64,000 nucleotides of DNA, from contig JBDUYP010000007.1 of assembly GCA_039944535.1 (NCBI GenBank), positions 372,001 to 436,000 on the forward strand. Direction: 5' to 3'. The stretch comes from JAMZMI01 sp039944535. GTDB taxonomy: Bacteria; Bacteroidota; Bacteroidia; Cytophagales; Cyclobacteriaceae. This document shows positions 45,101-52,961 of this stretch, in pieces (position 1 is the first letter of the stretch; each line of letters starts with the position of its first letter). The position numbers and the translations under genes are program-made. The notes beneath the pieces were generated by a model, which did not search any database, had not been told where the DNA came from, and saw only the letters and a list, made by a program, of their open reading frames with translations.

Positions 45101-46133
45101 AAACCAATAAGACATTCTTGCCTCGGGCAATATAGTCGCAGATGAGGTTACTGATGAGCTGTGATTTTCCGGTTCCAGGAGGCCCCTGAACCACCAGGGA
45201 GTTGCCTTTTTTGATGAGGTGGATGGCTCGTTCCTGCGAGGCGTCAGTAGCGAAAGGTGTAAACGTGGTTTCCTCTTTTACCTTATCAGAAAACTTCGCT
45301 TTGCTCTCGTCTTCAGGGTTATCTTTTTTTCGCTCCACGAAAAAATCCGCAATGTCTTTTACCCCATCTTCCTCCAGCAGTTTGACATAATCCGGAACCA
45401 GGTACGACCCTGCCTGAGGAAAGATACCCAAAACAGCTTCAGGATAGAGTTTTAAATTGCCGGTTTTTTCAGACTCCTCGAGTTCTGATTTTTTAAAGTT
45501 TTTAAAAGGAGAAAGCTTGTCCAGAAAGTTCTCCTGATTGAAGTTAATCTCAAGGTTACTGGACTTTAGCACTTCGTAAAGCCGGGTGCGGAACACCATG
45601 GCGTCATCATCCAGGTCATTGAGCGTTCGCTCAATGAGGTCATCTGCAAGAGAGACTTTGTTGTAGTAAGCGTAGGCCAGAAGAAAAGTCTTGTTGAAAG
45701 TGATGTTTACATCTTCTCGTTGCTTCAGGTACCATTTGTTGTTCTCCAGATGCAGATGTACAGGAAAGAATATAAGAGGAGCTCGCACCAGTGTATTGTC
45801 TCCAAATTTCCCTCTGACAAATGGCCAGCCTACATATAGGTCTCGGGCTCCACGCTCCTGGTAAATAAACTTTTCAATCCGATCAATTTTCTTAAGTTTC
45901 TGAGATGTCTTGTTGGCTTTATCGTCATGCGTATCAATCTCATTGAGCAGCGGTATTTTGCTTTTCTGCCCTATCAGTTGTTCTATCACATTGAAGCTTG
46001 GGTCGTTGAGCGTATGGTCAAATTCATGAAGGTCAATGGATTGATCGGAGATCAACCTCAGGAAAAGCAGAGACCGGTTGTTGCTCGAAAGGTTTGTGAG
46101 CCTTCTTAGATATGACTGAAGTATTTTCTCCAT
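42135..46133 (-). CDS. DUF4011-type superfamily 1 helicase, 1332 aa
   Basis: A very large Upf1-like superfamily 1 protein. The N-terminal 300 residues resemble DUF4011 (LTNLSSNNRSLLFLRL, GWPFVRGKF, LVRAPLIFFPVHL). Walker A is QGPPGTGKS (about 316), Walker B FDEASQ (about 945-950) with IAGDSKQLQPND, and motifs V/VI QGDEKDIIIFTTA and LNVAVTRARE (about 1130-1175); a long helical insert of about 600 aa separates the two halves. The last 100 residues have the position of an MTES_1575-like nuclease domain but without a clear catalytic D-ExK set. DNA/RNA processing or defence is possible; none is proven. It lies 7 nt after the HhH gene. Confidence 0.85.
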   Translation of the reverse strand: MEKILQSYLRRLTNLSSNNRSLLFLRLISDQSIDLHEFDHTLNDPSFNVIEQLIGQKSKIPLLNEIDTHDDKANKTSQKLKKIDRIEKFIYQERGARDLYVGWPFVRGKFGDNTLVRAPLIFFPVHLHLENNKWYLKQREDVNITFNKTFLLAYAYYNKVSLADDLIERTLNDLDDDAMVFRTRLYEVLKSSNLEINFNQENFLDKLSPFKNFKKSELEESEKTGNLKLYPEAVLGIFPQAGSYLVPDYVKLLEEDGVKDIADFFVERKKDNPEDESKAKFSDKVKEETTFTPFATDASQERAIHLIKKGNSLVVQGPPGTGKSQLISNLICDYIARGKNVLLVCQKKAALDVVYNRLKSKAMHDFVGLVHDFKNDRKDIFEQVARQVDNVDSYKQKNNGLDAIYLERTFQQSSRKIDQVVEELDDFKKALYDESECGKSAKELYLISNPEDKFIPLNQEYRQFHYNRMPKFTQQIKQYLDYHGRFGDDNNFWALRPDYSSFGASELTILKDILDETRNFQNQLKEESSEFLNSPVDYETCLHFLTHKESIEQLAVNLDNELVFQYYQLMQSNETERPPWLSDLEKVTLQCFKGAGVEKSLPSKDLGRFQEALESAIMARKGLFRWLKWRLFSKDKIFVTRVLVANNLKSNKEGFEILLNRIDNRLNFEHILSRIQDTKWLIDFPKGFRVIDIQNWFFYQKLAFKSNDLSNSIRTLADFAPHKNHTRESYVSVIKRLIEFLEKVPVQTQLWSRYLNEKQIRALMLGKEDIEHHKKQLSRDFDAFVEFDRIKGTFTTGENKIVSELISKEDVENDQVIAVFTNSVALAWLDHIESKYPILRAVSSLKLDHLIQELQESIAQKREISEEILLLKAREKTYSDLEYNRLNNLITYRDLYHQVTKKRKVWPIRRVISQFREELFAILPCWMASPESASAIFPMEEIFDLVIFDEASQCFAERGIPGMYRGKQVVIAGDSKQLQPNDLYRVRWEDDDDDDTPELELDSLLQLANQYLPEVSLEGHYRSKSLDLIEFSNQHFYDGKLKLLPDFDVMQKPTSAIHYMKIDGIWENNINHEEAVETVKLVSRLLTEQPNKEVGVVTFNARQQGYVMDLLDEEVEKSGLRIPESFFVKNIENVQGDEKDIIIFTTAYAKDKTGKIHLKFGSLNVAGGENRLNVAVTRAREEIYVITSLMPSELKIESVKNPGPKLLRDYLDYAHQVSEGKWKPQPKNNHDHSRDWFLKHKLAAKIPQAEVYEELPFADLTLKSNGRYSGLILTDDDLFYETISSKETYSYRYDHFTEKHWPYVQFYSREFWIDQALAKEKLDKFLHRITPA

Positions 46134-46140
46134 TCAGAGT

Positions 46141-46923
46141 TTACTGACTTTTAGAAATATAGGGATATAATTTTTGATAGAGGCTATCTGTCATCAACTT
46201 CAGTGGTAATAACTCCTCTGGGGCTGTATAGTTGCCGTGAACCTTGCGATAATTGATGATTGATCTGGCCAATTTGTAATCAATATAAGGATGAGCAGCC
46301 AAAAGTTTGATAGAATCTGTGTTAAGTTCGATTGCAACTATGCCACCCTCGATAAAGGTGATTTCGGATAATTTTTCTACCATTTCAGGCTTCAGGCCGT
46401 ATACTTCTCGTATCTGATCATTGGATGTGAATCCGCCAAGATAGTCTCTATATTTCACAATTCGTTCTGAGAGTACAGGCCCAATCCCGTTTATTTTTTG
46501 CAGTTGTGGAGCCGTGGCAATGTTCAGATTTAGTTTGTTTTCAGCAGTATATGCGGGCGCATATTTCTTTTTGTATGCTGGCTTTACCTCAGTTTTTGCT
46601 TTTTCCTTATCGGAGTACGCCAGCCTGTAATCGTTTTTGTACGTTGGTTTTGAGCTTGATTTTTTGTTTTCAAAATTTGATTTTGAGCGATAGGCGCGTT
46701 TTTTCTCTTCTTTAATAGCAATTGAGCTTTCGATCTTGGTGGCCCAGGCGCCTAGCTCTGTGCGATCGTGGTTAGATATTTCCTTCTTGGCATATCGTGC
46801 ATTTATGTACACACGAGGGACTACAGCCAGTACAATAATGAGAACGATAAGCAACCAGGTGCCGTTCATCTCCGTTCTGGTGAAGCCAAATGACTCCATT
46901 AGCCAATTTTTGAGTAATTTCAT
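46141..46923 (-). CDS. Helix-hairpin-helix protein, ComEA-like
   Basis: 260 aa with one N-terminal transmembrane helix (about 22-37), a basic Lys/Ser/Tyr-rich linker (about 65-130), and two HhH DNA-binding modules: LNLNIATAPQLQKINGIGPV (about 133) and IELNTDSIKLLAAHPYI (about 197). This is the plan of ComEA-like proteins, which bind double-stranded DNA outside the membrane during uptake. Its stop is 7 nt before the helicase start, so the two are likely one transcript. It is divergent from hemA. Confidence 0.8.
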   Translation of the reverse strand: MKLLKNWLMESFGFTRTEMNGTWLLIVLIIVLAVVPRVYINARYAKKEISNHDRTELGAWATKIESSIAIKEEKKRAYRSKSNFENKKSSSKPTYKNDYRLAYSDKEKAKTEVKPAYKKKYAPAYTAENKLNLNIATAPQLQKINGIGPVLSERIVKYRDYLGGFTSNDQIREVYGLKPEMVEKLSEITFIEGGIVAIELNTDSIKLLAAHPYIDYKLARSIINYRKVHGNYTAPEELLPLKLMTDSLYQKLYPYISKSQ

Positions 46924-46942
46924 ACGGCAGGATTATTTGAAA

Positions 46943-46960
46943 TTATGACATTAGTCATAA
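46943..46960. promoter_or_regulatory. FNR/CRP-like palindrome before hemA
   Basis: TTATGAC-ATTA-GTCATAA is a perfect 7-bp inverted repeat. Its centre lies about 41.5 bp before the start predicted from the -7 box at 46982, the usual place for a class II activator site. Assignment to a CRP/FNR-type factor is inference. It could also act on the divergent HhH gene. Confidence 0.5.
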
Positions 46961-46981
46961 GGAATTAAACCACGACTGTTT

Positions 46982-46989
46982 TATTTTTG
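46982..46989 (+). promoter_or_regulatory. -7 box for hemA
   Basis: TATTTTTG matches TAnnTTTG; predicted start is near 46993, 21 nt before the GTG start. No good -33 TTTG lies at 19-21 nt, which fits a promoter that needs an activator. Confidence 0.48.
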
Positions 46990-47013
46990 CAATCCTTTAC
47001 CTAAAAGTAATAA

Positions 47014-48267
47014 GTGAATAGGTTTAAATCCATAGGCATTTCATATAAAACGGCAGACATTGATCTGCGGGAGCAAGTCACTTTTAGTGAATCCGGCACT
47101 CGTACGTTCATTGCTCGTTGTAAAGAGGTGCTGGGCCTGAACGAGCTTTTGGTGCTATCAACTTGCAACCGTACGGAGTTGTATTATGTAGCAGATACTT
47201 CCCTCAAATCAGAACTTTGTTCGCTTATTGACATTCACCATAACCTGAAAATAAAGGCAGTGGATCACTTTGGTGAAAATCAAGGGGAGGAAACCATTAG
47301 GCATCTTTATGAGGTTGCGCTAGGAGTTGACTCCATGGTGCTAGGAGATATTCAGATTACCAATCAGGTAAAAAATGCGTATCAGTGGTCGGCAGATGAA
47401 GGCGTGGCGGGTCCATTTTTGCACAGATTGCTTCACTCCATATTTTATACCAACAAGCGAGTAGTTCAGGAGACCGAACTTCGCGATGGTAATGCATCTA
47501 CAGCGTCTGTTTCGGTAGATATTATCAAACAGTACATTGCGGGATTTGTGGAGCCGACCATTTTGATAATGGGTCTCGGAGAAATTGGCAGGACGGTAGC
47601 GGAAAACCTGAAGGGAGTGGATGCCACCGTGAGGGTGGTGAATAGAACCAAAAGCACGGCAGAGACGTTGGCAGGTGAATTTGGATATGAGGTGGGGTTA
47701 TTTGATGACGTGAAGAATGAAATCAGATCGGCTAACGTGGTTGTTTCCGCGATAAGGGCTGAGAAACCTTTTGTGAAGAAGGAGTTTTTGGGCGCCAGCG
47801 GCACCCCGAAATTGCTGATAGATTTGTCTGTGCCGCGAAGCATAGATGATTCTGTAGAAGCCGAAGGTGGGATTTTGCTCTACAATGTGGATCAGCTTGA
47901 CCAGAAGGCATCAGAGGCTTTGGGAAGGCGAAGAGAGGCACTGCCAGCTGTGAAAGGGATTATTGAAGAATCTATAGCAGATCTTCAAAACTGGACACAG
48001 GAGATGGAAGTATCCCCTACGATCAAAAAGCTGAAAAATGCTTTAGAAGATATAAGAAAAGAAGAAATGGCACGCTATCTCTCTGGTTTGGGAGAAAAAG
48101 AAGCAGCCATTTTGGATAAAGCTACCAAAGGCATCATTCAAAAAGTAATGAAACTGCCTGTGCTACAGCTAAAGGCCGCTTGCAAGAGAGGTGAAGCTGA
48201 AACCCTAGTTGAAGTTCTCAATGACCTATTCAACCTTGAGAAAGAAACTCAACAAAAGGCTGACTAA
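47014..48267 (+). CDS. hemA: Glutamyl-tRNA reductase
   Basis: Reduces glutamyl-tRNA(Glu) to glutamate-1-semialdehyde, the first committed step of tetrapyrrole (haem) synthesis by the C5 route. The active-site Cys is Cys51 in STCNRTELYYV; the NADPH domain has MGLGEIGRTVAENL; the C-terminal dimerisation domain follows. 417 aa is normal. The GTG start at 47014 begins right at the family N-terminus. No hemL or other haem gene is adjacent. A WG-repeat gene follows 10 nt later. Confidence 0.95.
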   Translation: MNRFKSIGISYKTADIDLREQVTFSESGTRTFIARCKEVLGLNELLVLSTCNRTELYYVADTSLKSELCSLIDIHHNLKIKAVDHFGENQGEETIRHLYEVALGVDSMVLGDIQITNQVKNAYQWSADEGVAGPFLHRLLHSIFYTNKRVVQETELRDGNASTASVSVDIIKQYIAGFVEPTILIMGLGEIGRTVAENLKGVDATVRVVNRTKSTAETLAGEFGYEVGLFDDVKNEIRSANVVVSAIRAEKPFVKKEFLGASGTPKLLIDLSVPRSIDDSVEAEGGILLYNVDQLDQKASEALGRRREALPAVKGIIEESIADLQNWTQEMEVSPTIKKLKNALEDIRKEEMARYLSGLGEKEAAILDKATKGIIQKVMKLPVLQLKAACKRGEAETLVEVLNDLFNLEKETQQKAD

Positions 48268-48277
48268 TTCCAATATA

Positions 48278-50440
48278 ATGTTGCGTTGCTTGACCTTGTT
48301 GTTATTCCTGTCAACAGGGGAAAGTTTGCTTGCATTCAAGAGTGATCAGTGGCAGATCATAAAATCCGGGCATTTTGAGGGATTGGCAAATGTCGAGGGT
48401 GAGGTCATCATCCCGCCGGTCTATGACGCCATTGGGTGGTCCGATGAGACAAATGAGGTGCTTGGAGATGTCATTGGATATCTCGAAAACGAAAAGTGGG
48501 GGCTCATTTCACTTAAAAATAAAAAACTCACCTCTCCCCAGTTCACCATACTTGAACCTTATGCTGTGGGTAAAGTAAAAGCCGCCATAAAGGGTAAGTT
48601 CAGTAATCACCTTTTTTACGGGATCATAAACAGCCGCGGACAAGTGGTTGTAGATTTTAATCACTTCTCTATCGATCATTTTCATAATGACATGATGGTG
48701 GTTTCACAATACACCAATAGGGCAGTGTTTTACGGGCTTATTGACGGTGAGCAGACTGTAGTTCTTCCCAGCGCATTTACCCAAATCTCCATGTTGGGCG
48801 ATCTGATTTTGGGTGTGCATGGCAATAAAAAGAAGCTTTTTGATGTGGAGGGAAATGCAGTTTTCGATTTTTGGCTGGATAGCGTAAACTATTCTGCGGA
48901 TGGGTTTTTGGTCATGAGAGAGGGAAAGTACGGGTTTGTCAACTCAGATGGAAGCGTGAGGCATGAGGTCAATTATAAGGACATGACTGTAGAGGATCCG
49001 GTTGAGTTTAACGAATGGGTGATCTTTCACGAAGAATCAGAAATCAGCACCAGTGTCACCTGCGATTCACTTACCAAAAATGAAAATGACACATGGACAG
49101 CTCATGTCAATAGAACTCAACACTTGTTAAAATTATCTGCTGATCGGATTTTCAACAATTCAGAAAATGTTTTAAAAGATACGCACAAAGGGTATCTGAT
49201 AACTCAAAATACGAAAACGTTGAAGTGGAGTGCTTTTAAGGAGTCTGGGGAAAGTGTGCTTCAGAATCAGGATTATATTAGAATCGATGAGAATTATCTA
49301 TTTGCCCAAAATGGAAAACGATGGGACGTTTACAATTTTTTTGGAAGAAAGCTTAATGACAAGACTTTCGGTCAGATTTTGGGTAGCGTAAACAGAAAGG
49401 TGGCGGTGCGAAACCATGGATACTGGGGTTGGATGGATTTTGATGGCAAAATGATTGTCAACTTTCGTTATGACAATCTCAAATTTGGAGTTCGTGACGA
49501 TCAGTTTATTATCAAGTACGTGGGGCATTGGGGAGTGGCGGATTTTCAAGGCCAGTACCTGATATCACCCGACTATGATAATGTAAGATCGATTGGGGAA
49601 TTGTATGTGGCTACTAAGGGCCACTCACAGAAGATTTTTTCAGCAGACGGGGCATTTGTACATCAAACCACGGGGCAGGTGGGAGGTGGAGACCTGCTTA
49701 CTATAAAGGAAGAAACCGGGAGGGGAGCAGTGCTTAATTCTGGCTACTTAATAGAACCGGTCTATGATACCATCACTACTCTTGATAATTACATTTTGGC
49801 GCGAAAAGATGAGTTTGTCAAGCTGTTTGACGCAAAAGGCAATATAATCCTCGGCTTGGAGGATCGGGTGCAGGATGTCCTGTCTTATGATGGGGAATGG
49901 TTTGTGGTCAGAAAGGCCAATCAATATGGGTTTGTGGATGACGAGGGCCGGTTGCGCATAGCCAACCGGTATGATGATGCGAGACCATATTCTGATGGGC
50001 TGGCTGCAGTTAGACTTATTGGCAGGTGGGGATTTGTTGACAAAAAGGAATACCTGGCTGTTCAGCCTTTTTACAAGGAGGTTGGTGATTTTCAGGATGG
50101 CCTGGCCGTGGTGAAGATTGATGATAAGTACGGCATTGTCAATAAGGCTGGAAATGAAATCGTGGAAGTAGAATGGAAAAGTATAGAAAGGCAGCCCACC
50201 GGCAATTTTGTGGTTGCCGACTTTGATGACAACTACGGCTTGGTCAATGCTGAAGGGGCGATCATCTTATCTCCGATTTTTGAAAACTTAAAGGATACTC
50301 CGGGGGGGGCTGTTGTGGCTAAGCGATATGGAAAAAAGGGCGTGCTGGATTACAATGGATTTTCCCAACATCCATTTGCTTATGCTGATATTGAGATAGT
50401 AGATGATTACATCCTTTTTCTAAAAAACAGGAAGAACTAG
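48278..50440 (+). CDS. WG-repeat secreted protein
   Basis: 720 aa with a signal peptide (about 1-20) and at least a dozen WG-type repeats with the form W/Y-G-x-x-D/N (for example YGIINSRG, WGWMDFDG, YGFVDDEG). Such repeats form beta structures of unknown function. Start at ATG 48278; a longer frame to 48209 overlaps hemA. The 10-nt gap behind hemA suggests a shared transcript. It abuts the convergent M16-like gene stop to stop (50440/50441). Confidence 0.85.
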   Translation: MLRCLTLLLFLSTGESLLAFKSDQWQIIKSGHFEGLANVEGEVIIPPVYDAIGWSDETNEVLGDVIGYLENEKWGLISLKNKKLTSPQFTILEPYAVGKVKAAIKGKFSNHLFYGIINSRGQVVVDFNHFSIDHFHNDMMVVSQYTNRAVFYGLIDGEQTVVLPSAFTQISMLGDLILGVHGNKKKLFDVEGNAVFDFWLDSVNYSADGFLVMREGKYGFVNSDGSVRHEVNYKDMTVEDPVEFNEWVIFHEESEISTSVTCDSLTKNENDTWTAHVNRTQHLLKLSADRIFNNSENVLKDTHKGYLITQNTKTLKWSAFKESGESVLQNQDYIRIDENYLFAQNGKRWDVYNFFGRKLNDKTFGQILGSVNRKVAVRNHGYWGWMDFDGKMIVNFRYDNLKFGVRDDQFIIKYVGHWGVADFQGQYLISPDYDNVRSIGELYVATKGHSQKIFSADGAFVHQTTGQVGGGDLLTIKEETGRGAVLNSGYLIEPVYDTITTLDNYILARKDEFVKLFDAKGNIILGLEDRVQDVLSYDGEWFVVRKANQYGFVDDEGRLRIANRYDDARPYSDGLAAVRLIGRWGFVDKKEYLAVQPFYKEVGDFQDGLAVVKIDDKYGIVNKAGNEIVEVEWKSIERQPTGNFVVADFDDNYGLVNAEGAIILSPIFENLKDTPGGAVVAKRYGKKGVLDYNGFSQHPFAYADIEIVDDYILFLKNRKN

Positions 50441-51700
50441 TTATCCTACCACCACACTTGAGGCGCCCGAAGGGTCAAAGTGTTTGGTTAATGTAGCTGA
50501 AATATCTTCAGCTGAGATTTCATCCACAGTTTGCATAAAGTCAAGCCAAAACTGATTGGTCAAACCTGACAGGTAATTCCCCGTGATCATCTGCATAGAG
50601 TTGAAGCAAGAGTCAAATGACATCAGCCACTTTCCCTTTAAGTGATTTTTGAGCAGCTCCAATTCTTCAAAAGTGGGAGGAGTATTTTGAAGGTTCTCGA
50701 TTTCCTTTCGGATTTCATTCAGTGCCAGGTTTACTTTTTCTTTTAGCACATCCGTCCCAATCACCCAGTAAGATCCATGCTGTAAATGAACCATGCTAGA
50801 GCTGATGCCATAAGTCAGGCCCTTTTCTTCGCGGATATTTTTCATCAGCCTCGACCCGAAAAACCCTCCTAACAGCTCATTCGTAATCTTGAGTTTGTGT
50901 ATGTCTGCGTGAGATTTATTGATGGAGGCTGATCCAAACCGGATGCTTGATTGCACCGAATTGTCCCAGGAGATGTTTAAGGTTTCATTCCCGGGCAGCT
51001 TAGGAGTGGTTGGCTTCTTCGGAGCTATAAACTCAAATTTGGATAACCTATCATTGACAATACTGAGTTCCTCAGGGCCCACAGCACCCGCCATGAAAAT
51101 AGTAGGGCGAACCTTGAATTGCTCACTGAAAAAAGCTTTGACTTGATCCAGTGATGTGCCATTTACGTCCTGAAGTGTCACCAACTTGCCGTATGGGTGC
51201 CCCGAGCCAAAAATCGTTTCTCTAAATTTCAGGCCAGCAAAAGCATTGGTTTTGGCATGTTGCTGCTTTATCTGCTGAGATCTTATGGTTTTTAGTTTCT
51301 CAAATTCTTTCTCGGGGAAAATGGAATCAGCGAGTAGCTCGAAAACCAATTTGGCCTGATTGGAAAAAAACTTTTTGAGGCAGTACAGTCGGATATATAG
51401 ATGATCCAGCGTAGGCGTGATCTCCAGGTGACTGCCATGAAAGTCGATTTCACTGGCTATCTCAGCACTGGATTTTTTACTCGTACCCTCGAGTAGCATT
51501 TTGCCGGCCAGGTAGCTGATACCAGAAACAGTTTCTGAAAATCTGCCAACAGGAATCACGATATCGAGCATGATCACAGGTTGTGCCTGCTGTTCTAAAA
51601 CCACCAAATCTATGCCTTGAGCACCACTGACGATTTGGGCTTCAGGAAAATTTGGTTTTGCTATATTGTCTGATGGAGGTGCTGCCGTCCTGTCGAGCAT
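50441..51700 (-). CDS. M16-like protein without zinc motif
   Basis: 419 aa, one M16 (insulinase/processing peptidase) unit. The position of the HxxEH zinc motif reads SYLAGKMLLEG, with Tyr, Gly and Lys at the places of the two His and Glu, so it should be proteolytically inactive, like the structural half of M16B pairs. The C-terminal half has an RxxxxEEKGLTYGISS motif as in M16 subunits. The active partner is not in this window. It lies 8 nt after porV and probably belongs to the same transcript; it may be a chaperone-like part of the type IX neighbourhood, but this is inference. Confidence 0.85.
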   Translation of the reverse strand: MLDRTAAPPSDNIAKPNFPEAQIVSGAQGIDLVVLEQQAQPVIMLDIVIPVGRFSETVSGISYLAGKMLLEGTSKKSSAEIASEIDFHGSHLEITPTLDHLYIRLYCLKKFFSNQAKLVFELLADSIFPEKEFEKLKTIRSQQIKQQHAKTNAFAGLKFRETIFGSGHPYGKLVTLQDVNGTSLDQVKAFFSEQFKVRPTIFMAGAVGPEELSIVNDRLSKFEFIAPKKPTTPKLPGNETLNISWDNSVQSSIRFGSASINKSHADIHKLKITNELLGGFFGSRLMKNIREEKGLTYGISSSMVHLQHGSYWVIGTDVLKEKVNLALNEIRKEIENLQNTPPTFEELELLKNHLKGKWLMSFDSCFNSMQMITGNYLSGLTNQFWLDFMQTVDEISAEDISATLTKHFDPSGASSVVVG

Positions 51701-51708
51701 GTGCCGAT

Positions 51709-52926
51709 TTATGATTCGGTTTGATCCATGTTAAACTGGAATGACAAACGGAGCGTTTCGGCCAATGGGTGGTCTTTCTGCTGAGGTACCAGATATGAAA
51801 AATCAAACCCAAATACTTGATAAGTCAAACCTACTCCAGCTGTGAAATACTTTCTGTTTCCTTTGTTTCTATGTTCGGTGAAGTAACCTACTCGCACGGC
51901 AAACTTTTCCTGGTAGAGATACTCCGCTCCAAAAGAAAACATCAGTTCTTGCAGTTCCTCAGAGAAGCCATTAGGTGCATCGGTAAATGAGCCAAACGTT
52001 CCGCTTAGTAACGTTCGATTTGGGTCTTTTCCTCCACCCGGAGCTATCTGAAAACCTCCGGTAGCAGGATCAGGAATAGGATTTCCGTCCTCATCTAATT
52101 CATAAATGGGTGGAGTAGGAACCAAAAGTTTATTTACATCTATCATCAGAGTGATAGAGTTGTAAGGGTCTATGTTGGTTTTAAAAGCGGTACCTATTCT
52201 CAGGTTGCCCGGAATAAAATCTTCGTTGCTTTCGTTGCTGTAATTCACCTTCTGCCCGAAGTTAGAGATGTTGGCTCCAAAGGAAAGTTCTGAGTCCGTT
52301 CCCGAGAACACGATGGGCTTGGTGTAATACCAGCCAATATCTACGGCCACACTGGTTCCTGCTTTTGCGTCTGGCGCACCGCTGATATTACCAGCAATAT
52401 TTGACCAGATAAATCGAGTAGAAACCCCCATTGACATGTTGTCAGTCAACTTTCGCGAGTATGTAGCATCTACAGCCAGTTCATTGGGGTTTTCGATATT
52501 GAGTCGCTCTCCGTTTTCGTCGGTTAGCTGAATTTCACCCAAATCAAAGTACCTGAAGGAAGCACCAAATGTCTGAATTCTATCAATCTTTTTATAAAAA
52601 GTCAGGTAGTTGAGCGACATGTCATTGACGATCTTGCCTAACCACGGAGAGTATGAAAAGGAGACACCCAGATCATTTTCTATAAAAGCCAGCTTGGCGC
52701 TGTTCCAGTGCGAGCTATACACATCGGGGCTGGAGGCCACACCTGCATCGCCCATTGCTGAACCACGACTATCTGGCGCAAAACTCACAAATGGCACAGC
52801 CACAGTGATCGGATTTCGGTTATCGTCCTGACCAGTGATTTTCTGATTATTAGATGACTGAGCAAGAACACCAATAGGGGTGCCAAAGGCTAGTACTAGT
52901 AAAGTCTGTATAAGACGTATTTTCAT
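51709..52926 (-). CDS. porV: Type IX secretion outer-membrane protein PorV
   Basis: FadL-like beta-barrel that receives type IX cargo from the translocon and delivers it to the attachment complex. 405 aa with signal peptide. The N-terminal VPFVSFAPDSRGSAMGDAGV motif and the start of the barrel fit the PorV/LptO family, and the C-terminus ends in alternating aromatic strands. It follows porU by 35 nt. A -7-like box lies in the gap. Confidence 0.92.
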   Translation of the reverse strand: MKIRLIQTLLVLAFGTPIGVLAQSSNNQKITGQDDNRNPITVAVPFVSFAPDSRGSAMGDAGVASSPDVYSSHWNSAKLAFIENDLGVSFSYSPWLGKIVNDMSLNYLTFYKKIDRIQTFGASFRYFDLGEIQLTDENGERLNIENPNELAVDATYSRKLTDNMSMGVSTRFIWSNIAGNISGAPDAKAGTSVAVDIGWYYTKPIVFSGTDSELSFGANISNFGQKVNYSNESNEDFIPGNLRIGTAFKTNIDPYNSITLMIDVNKLLVPTPPIYELDEDGNPIPDPATGGFQIAPGGGKDPNRTLLSGTFGSFTDAPNGFSEELQELMFSFGAEYLYQEKFAVRVGYFTEHRNKGNRKYFTAGVGLTYQVFGFDFSYLVPQQKDHPLAETLRLSFQFNMDQTES

Positions 52927-52951
52927 TCTCTTTTGAAGATTAAAAAGTCTG

Positions 52952-52959
52952 CAAAGATA
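52952..52959 (-). promoter_or_regulatory. Candidate -7 box for porV
   Basis: TATCTTTG on the minus strand fits TAnnTTTG; predicted start near 52948 gives a leader of about 22 nt. No -33 box is seen. It may allow porV to be transcribed apart from porU. Confidence 0.42.
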
Positions 52960-52961
52960 AT

